Position numbers and translations under genes: made by a program
Assembly: GCF_024128855.1 (NCBI RefSeq)
Contig: NZ_JAMYDV010000008.1
Location: 62,001-126,000, forward strand
Direction: 5' to 3'
DNA: 64,000 bases
Source: Rhodovulum tesquicola
GTDB taxonomy: Bacteria; Pseudomonadota; Alphaproteobacteria; Rhodobacterales; Rhodobacteraceae
Notes under the pieces: model-generated
What the model was told of the DNA's origin: nothing
The model's input: only the letters and a program-made list of their open reading frames with translations
The model's database searches: none
Part shown: positions 60,166 to 64,000 of the stretch, one piece after another
Layout: each line of letters begins with the position of its first letter
Position numbering within the stretch: position 1 is the first letter of the stretch

Positions 60166-62622
60166 ATGGACGCGACCGTTTCCACCACGACCACCACGCG
60201 GCTGCGGCTCGAGGGGCTGCATTGCGCCGGCTGCGTGCGCCGGGTCGAACGCGCGCTGGCCGACCAGCCCGGCGTCGCAGCCGCCCGCGTCAACCTCGCC
60301 ACCGCCACCGCCGAGGTGGATCATGGCGGCGCGGTCGCGCCGCTGGTCGCCGCCGTCGAATCCATCGGCTTCGGTGTCTCCCGCACCGAGATCGCGCTGG
60401 CCGTCGAGGGCGCGACCTGCGCCTCCTGCGTCGCCCGGATCGAACGCGCGCTTCTCGCGCTGCCGGGTGTCACCGCGGCCCGCATGAACCTCGCCACCGG
60501 CGAGGCCCGCGCGCAGGTGATCGCGGGGCTGGCCGATGCCGCAACGCTCGCCCGCGCGCTGGCCGAGGCCGGTTATCCCGCCACCCCGCTGGCGGGCACC
60601 TCCCGCGACCCCGGCGCCGCCCAGGCGGCCGAGGCCCGCGCGCTGGCCCGCCGCACGCTGCTGGCCGCGGCGCTCGCCCTGCCGGTCTTCGCCATCGAGA
60701 TGGGCGGCCACATGATCCCCGGCTTTCACGCCGCGCTGGCCGGGATCGCGGGCGACCAGCCGCTGCGCGTGCTCTCCTTCCTGCTGACCAGCGCGATCCT
60801 TGCCGGGCCGGGGCGCGTCTTCTTCGCCCGCGGCCTGCCGCTCCTGCTCAGGGGGGCGCCCGACATGAACGCGCTGGTGGCGCTGGGCACCGGCGCCGCC
60901 TGGGGGTTTTCCACCATCGCGACCTTCGCCCCCGGCCTGCTGCCCCCCGGCACCGCGCATGTCTATTTCGAGGCCGCGGCGGTGATCGTCACGCTGGTCC
61001 TGCTGGGCCGCACGCTGGAGGCCCGCGCCAAGGGGCGCACCGGGGCTGCGATCCGGCGGCTGATGGCCCTGCGCCCCGCCACCGCCCGCGTGGTCACCGC
61101 CGCGGGCATCGAGGATCGCCCGGTCGAGGCGCTGGTGCCCGGCGACCTGATCGAGGTTCTGCCCGGCGAGCGTTTCGCCACCGATGGCGAGCTGGTCGAG
61201 GGGCAGGGGCCGGTCGACGAATCCATGCTGACGGGCGAGCCGATGCCGGTGGACAAGTCCCCCGGCGATCCGGTCACCGGCGGCACCGTGAACGGCCCCG
61301 CGGCACTGCGCTTCCGCGCGACGGCGGTGGGGGCGGACACCGCGCTTGCCCGGATCGTGGCCCTGGTCGAGACCGCACAGGGCGCGAAGCTGCCGGTGCA
61401 GGCGCTGGCCGACCGGGTAACCGGCATCTTCGTGCCCGTCGTTCTGGCCGTCGCCGCCGTCACCGTCGCGCTGTGGCTGGCCCGTGGTCCTGCCCCCGCG
61501 CTGGGGCTGGCGCTGGTCGCGGGCGTCTCGGTCCTCATCATCGCCTGCCCCTGCGCGATGGGGCTGGCCACGCCCACCTCGGTCATGGTCGGCACGGGCC
61601 GCGCGGCCGAAATGGGCGTGCTGTTCCGCAAGGGCGCGGCGCTTCAGGCGCTGGCGGGCGTGACGACCGTGGCCTTCGACAAGACCGGCACGCTGACCGA
61701 GGGACACCCGGCGGTGACCGAGGTGGCACTTGCCCCCGGCGTCACCCGGGACGAGGCGCTGCGCCTTGCCGCCGCACTCGAGTCCCGCTCCGAACACCCC
61801 ATCGCCCGCGCGATCCTGAACGCCGCCCCCGTCCCTGCGCCCGAGGCCGAAGGGGTCGAGGCGCTGCCGGGCTTCGGTCTCAGGGGCCGGGTCGAGGGTG
61901 CCGACATCCTTGTCGGCGCCGCCCGGCTGATGGACCAGCACGCCATCGCCCCCGGCGATCTGGCAGGCCCCGCCGCCCGCATCGCGGCCAGCGGCGCAAC
62001 GCCGGTCCATGTCGCCCGCGACGGTCGCGCGATTGCGGTCCTCGCGCTGGCCGACCCGGTCCGGCCCACCGCCCGGGCCGCCATCGCCACGCTGCACGCC
62101 ATGGGCGTGCGGACCGCGCTCATCACCGGCGATACCGAGGCGACCGCGCGCGCCGTCGCCGCCGAACTGGGCATCGACCGGGTGACCGCGGGCGTGCTGC
62201 CCGGCGGCAAGGTCGCGGCGCTCGAGGCGTTGCGCGCCGATGGCCCGCTGGCCTTCGTGGGCGACGGGCTGAACGACGCCCCCGCGCTGGCCGCCGCCGA
62301 TATCGGCATCGCCATCGGCACCGGCACCGATGTCGCGATCGAGGCGGCGGATGTGGTGCTGATGGCGGGCGATCCGCAGGGCGTGGCCGAGGCGCTGAAC
62401 CTCAGCCGCCGGACGATGCGCAACATCCGCCAGAACCTGTTCTGGGCCTTCGCCTACAACACCGCGCTGATCCCGGTGGCGGCAGGGCTGCTCTGGCCGC
62501 TCTGGGGGGTGCTGCTCTCGCCGATGCTGGCGGCGGGGGCGATGGCGGCCTCCAGCCTGTTCGTGCTGTCGAACGCGCTGCGGCTGCGCCGGCTTCGCCC
62601 CGTGACCGGGAGGGTCGCATGA
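60166..62622 (+). CDS. copA: Copper-exporting P1B-type ATPase CopA
   Basis: 818 aa. Two N-terminal HMA domains with GLHCAGC (Cys about 20 and 23) and GATCASC (about 85 and 88), eight membrane helices with the CPC metal site (ACPCAMG, about 462-464), phosphorylated Asp505 in DKTGTLT, the HP motif SEHPIAR and GDGLNDAPAL. Pumps Cu(I) out of the cytoplasm. Followed by cueR with an ATGA overlap, under the CueR promoter. Confidence 0.97.
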   Translation: MDATVSTTTTTRLRLEGLHCAGCVRRVERALADQPGVAAARVNLATATAEVDHGGAVAPLVAAVESIGFGVSRTEIALAVEGATCASCVARIERALLALPGVTAARMNLATGEARAQVIAGLADAATLARALAEAGYPATPLAGTSRDPGAAQAAEARALARRTLLAAALALPVFAIEMGGHMIPGFHAALAGIAGDQPLRVLSFLLTSAILAGPGRVFFARGLPLLLRGAPDMNALVALGTGAAWGFSTIATFAPGLLPPGTAHVYFEAAAVIVTLVLLGRTLEARAKGRTGAAIRRLMALRPATARVVTAAGIEDRPVEALVPGDLIEVLPGERFATDGELVEGQGPVDESMLTGEPMPVDKSPGDPVTGGTVNGPAALRFRATAVGADTALARIVALVETAQGAKLPVQALADRVTGIFVPVVLAVAAVTVALWLARGPAPALGLALVAGVSVLIIACPCAMGLATPTSVMVGTGRAAEMGVLFRKGAALQALAGVTTVAFDKTGTLTEGHPAVTEVALAPGVTRDEALRLAAALESRSEHPIARAILNAAPVPAPEAEGVEALPGFGLRGRVEGADILVGAARLMDQHAIAPGDLAGPAARIAASGATPVHVARDGRAIAVLALADPVRPTARAAIATLHAMGVRTALITGDTEATARAVAAELGIDRVTAGVLPGGKVAALEALRADGPLAFVGDGLNDAPALAAADIGIAIGTGTDVAIEAADVVLMAGDPQGVAEALNLSRRTMRNIRQNLFWAFAYNTALIPVAAGLLWPLWGVLLSPMLAAGAMAASSLFVLSNALRLRRLRPVTGRVA

Positions 62623-63050
62623 ATATCGGACAGGTGGCCGAGCGCACCGGGCTGCCGCCCAAGACCATCCGCTATTACGAGGAGATCGGCCTGATCCGCC
62701 CGATGCGGGGGGATAACGGCTATCGCCATTTCTCCGAACGCGACGCCCATAACCTCGCCTTCCTCGGCCGGGCGCGCAGCTTGGGCTTCACCATCGAGGA
62801 ATGCCGGGTCCTGCTGGCGCTTTACGCCGACAAGGGCCGGGCCAGCGCCGATGTGAAGCGTCTGGTGCAGGACCACCTGGCCCAGATCGACGCCAAGATC
62901 GCCGAACTGCACGAGATGCGCGCGACGCTGTCCGACCTGGTCGATGCCTGCGCGGGCGATCACCGGCCCGATTGCCCGATCCTGCGCGGTCTGGCGGGCG
63001 AGCAGGGCCGGGCGGGCGATGCCGACGAAAGTCCGATGAAAGTCCGATGA
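62619..63050 (+). CDS. cueR: Copper-responsive MerR-family regulator CueR/HmrR
   Basis: 143 aa. N-terminal helix-turn-helix and wing (MNIGQVAERTGLPPKTIRYYEEIGL), a long dimerisation helix, and metal loop C111-AGDHRPD-C119, with Ser76 where E. coli CueR has Ser77, which means selectivity for monovalent Cu/Ag. The last residues (DESPMKVR) are encoded by 11-bp tandem repeats that also contain the stop codon. Activates copA and itself. Confidence 0.93.
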   Translation: MNIGQVAERTGLPPKTIRYYEEIGLIRPMRGDNGYRHFSERDAHNLAFLGRARSLGFTIEECRVLLALYADKGRASADVKRLVQDHLAQIDAKIAELHEMRATLSDLVDACAGDHRPDCPILRGLAGEQGRAGDADESPMKVR

Positions 63051-63070
63051 AAGTCCGATGGAATTCCGAT
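63027..63070. repeat. 11-bp tandem repeat GAAAGTCCGAT (3 perfect copies plus one degenerate)
   Basis: Perfect copies at 63027-63037, 63038-63048 and 63049-63059, then GGAATTCCGAT at 63060-63070. The cueR stop codon lies across copies 2 and 3. Because 11 is not a multiple of three, a change in copy number would alter the end of CueR. Confidence 0.95.
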
Positions 63071-63147
63071 TTCCGGATTCCCCCTCTGCCACCGCCCGAC
63101 GGACGATCAGGGCCTTTCACATTTCCCGCCGATGCGCTAGGCATGAC

Positions 63148-63330
63148 CCACTTCGGTTCCACCCCGCAAGGGGCGGATGAAAAGGGAACGCGGTGCGCCC
63201 GGCAACGGGCAATTCCGCGGCTGCCCCCGCAACTGTAGGCGGAGAGCGCGGCTGACAGGTGCCACTGGGCGCAATGCCCCGGGAAGGCCAGCCAAGCGAT
63301 GACCCGCAAGCCAGGAGACCTGCCGAGGCA
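63148..63330 (+). ncRNA. Cobalamin (B12) riboswitch
   Basis: Contains, in order, the GGTTCC / GGGAACGCGGTGC P2-P3 region, CGGCTGCCCCCGCAACTGTA, the CACTGGG - GGGAAGG segment, GATGACCCGCAAGCCAGGAG and the B12 box GCCAGGAGACCTGCC (63310-63324). Upstream of a FecCD/BtuC-type permease, so it represses uptake when adenosylcobalamin is plentiful. Boundaries approximate. Confidence 0.95.
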
Positions 63331-63338
63331 AGATCACC

Positions 63339-63431
63339 CTGTCCGGGCGCGGGGCGCGACCCGGAGGCGGCCAGACCGCAGAGGTGGCATCGTGCACCGT
63401 CTGCGTCAGGCCCCTGCGCCCGTCCGGACAG
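63339..63431 (+). promoter_or_regulatory. Long-range stem downstream of the riboswitch (candidate expression platform)
   Basis: CTGTCCGGGCGCGGGGC (63339-63355) pairs with 63410-63431 over 8, 4 and 5 bp, separated by bulges of 4 and 1 nt, closing a 54-nt loop. The 3' arm ends exactly at the first ATG of a leader ORF (63432), so it could mask translation initiation. Confidence 0.5.
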
Positions 63432-63515
63432 ATGATGAAGGGCGAGGGGACCGCGGCCATGTGTGCCGAACGAATTGTCGAACCCGCAGGACGCGGGCAG
63501 GGGTGGCGGCGATGA
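63432..63515 (+). CDS. Possible 27-codon leader ORF coupled to the permease
   Basis: MMKGEGTAAMCAERIVEP and so on, 27 residues, whose TGA overlaps the ATG of the permease gene (ATGA at 63512-63515). No strong ribosome binding site (GGA only). Translation of this frame could open or couple to the permease start. Only the overlap and the position after the riboswitch support it. Confidence 0.35.
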   Translation: MMKGEGTAAMCAERIVEPAGRGQGWRR

Positions 63516-64000
63516 GCTTTCGGGCGCTGATCGTCGCGCTGTCCGCACTGGTCGCGGCGCTGTTCCTGGCCGCGCTGCTGGTCGGCCCGGCCGGGCTGGC
63601 CCCGGGCGAAAGCCTTGGCGCGCTGGTCACCGGGCAGGGCGATGCCGCCGCGCTGGTGATGCGCGAGATCCGGCTGCCCCGCGCCATCCTCGCGGTGCTG
63701 GTGGGCGCAAGCCTCGGCCTGTCGGGGGCCGCATTGCAGGGCTATCTGCGCAATCCGCTGGCCGAACCGGGGCTGATCGGGGTGTCGGCCTCGGCCGCGC
63801 TGGGGGCGGTGATCGCGTTGCAGACCGGGCTGGCGGCGGCGCATGCGCTGGCGCTGCCGGGGCTGGCGCTGGCCGGTGCGCTGGTCGCGGTGCTGCTTCT
63901 GCTGGTGCTGGCAGGCCCGCGGGGCGGGGCCTTCACGCTGATCCTTGCGGGCATCGCGCTGTCCTCGCTGGCCGGCGCGTTGACGGCGCTGGTGCTGAAC
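63512..64000 (+). CDS. FecCD/BtuC-type ABC transporter permease, 3' end outside window
   Basis: 163 codons seen. N-terminal hydrophobic segments, then REIRLPRAILAVLVGASLGL and GAALQGYLRNPLAEPGLIGV, the conserved core of vitamin B12/ferric-siderophore permeases. The B12 riboswitch just upstream argues for cobalamin (BtuC) as substrate. AGGGGTGG precedes ATG 63512; a longer in-frame GTG start at 63392 exists but would run through the leader structure. Confidence 0.9.
   Translation, partial: MSFRALIVALSALVAALFLAALLVGPAGLAPGESLGALVTGQGDAAALVMREIRLPRAILAVLVGASLGLSGAALQGYLRNPLAEPGLIGVSASAALGAVIALQTGLAAAHALALPGLALAGALVAVLLLLVLAGPRGGAFTLILAGIALSSLAGALTALVLN

Noticed and set aside
60141-63050. Long frame overlapping copA
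   Set aside because: Only its last 143 codons (cueR) are real; the rest reads copA out of frame.
63027-63070. CRISPR-like repeats
   Set aside because: Repeats are contiguous 11-mers without spacers.
63392-63511. In-frame GTG extension of the FecCD permease
   Set aside because: Would be Arg-rich and lie over the riboswitch-linked stem; the ATG at 63512 has a good ribosome binding site and a normal N-terminus.

Overview
The window is a very GC-rich stretch of chromosome from an alphaproteobacterium, almost certainly a Rhodobacteraceae (Rhodobacter/Rhodovulum-like) capable of CO2 fixation. The evidence is the secDF - Mth938-type gene - ccmABCD-ccmG order (as I recall it from the Rhodobacter capsulatus hel region), the lptF-lptG-lptD-surA-pdxA-rsmA order, a form II RuBisCO (cbbM) operon with a divergent cbbR, and several Rhodobacteraceae-type small proteins. 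There is no prophage, insertion sequence, CRISPR array, rRNA or tRNA that I can see. It reads as core genome, densely packed, with many ATGA start/stop overlaps.

Layout. 1-1079 (-): RND-type efflux adaptor cut by the window edge, with a palindromic TetR-type operator at its promoter. 1.3-4.8 kb (+): YfgM-like protein, BamB, Der. 4.8-7.6 kb (-): TspO-like membrane protein, SerS, secreted trypsin-like protease. 7.8-14.1 kb (+): YajC-SecD-SecF secretion genes, a small Mth938-type protein, then cytochrome c maturation ccmA-B-C-D-G, ending in a bidirectional terminator shared with acnA. 14.2-24.4 kb: aconitase, DUF1223, lipid A acyltransferase family, a solitary FliG, a 54-aa secreted Cys protein with its own terminator, PurB, DUF6314, BioY, a DUF3445 (haem-dependent N-demethylase family) protein and a CDP-alcohol phosphatidyltransferase. 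24.6-39.9 kb: TyrS, AnmK, a cupin, two tandem paralogous small proteins, enolase, EamA transporter, Fur-family regulator, SelO, nucleoside hydrolase, iron(III)-binding protein, MazG, SpeB-DUF1499, PrfA-PrmC, DUF4167. 39.9-48.0 kb (-): the lptF-lptG-lptD-surA-pdxA-(membrane protein)-rsmA operon; PepA diverges from it.

49.6-60.1 kb: the Calvin cycle cluster. On the minus strand it runs cbbF, cbbP, tkt, gap, pgk, cbbA, cbbM, rpe, with the activator gene cbbR diverging. Together they regenerate ribulose bisphosphate and fix CO2: phosphoribulokinase makes RuBP, CbbM carboxylates it, Pgk and Gap reduce the product, and aldolase, FBPase/SBPase, transketolase and epimerase rebuild the pentose phosphates. 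cbbM is bracketed by two strong intercistronic hairpins. The Pgk in this operon lacks the usual catalytic-loop lysine.

60.1-64.0 kb (+): copA-cueR under a classical CueR promoter with a 19-bp spacer, an 11-bp tandem repeat at the end of cueR, then a cobalamin riboswitch. The riboswitch is followed by a long-range stem, a 27-codon leader ORF, and a FecCD/BtuC-type permease that runs off the window.

The least explained items are the tandem small-protein pair with two CTGC-N3-GCAG operator-like sites upstream, the lysine-less Pgk, the hairpins around cbbM, and the leader ORF between the B12 riboswitch and the permease. I found no large, obviously new multi-gene system.
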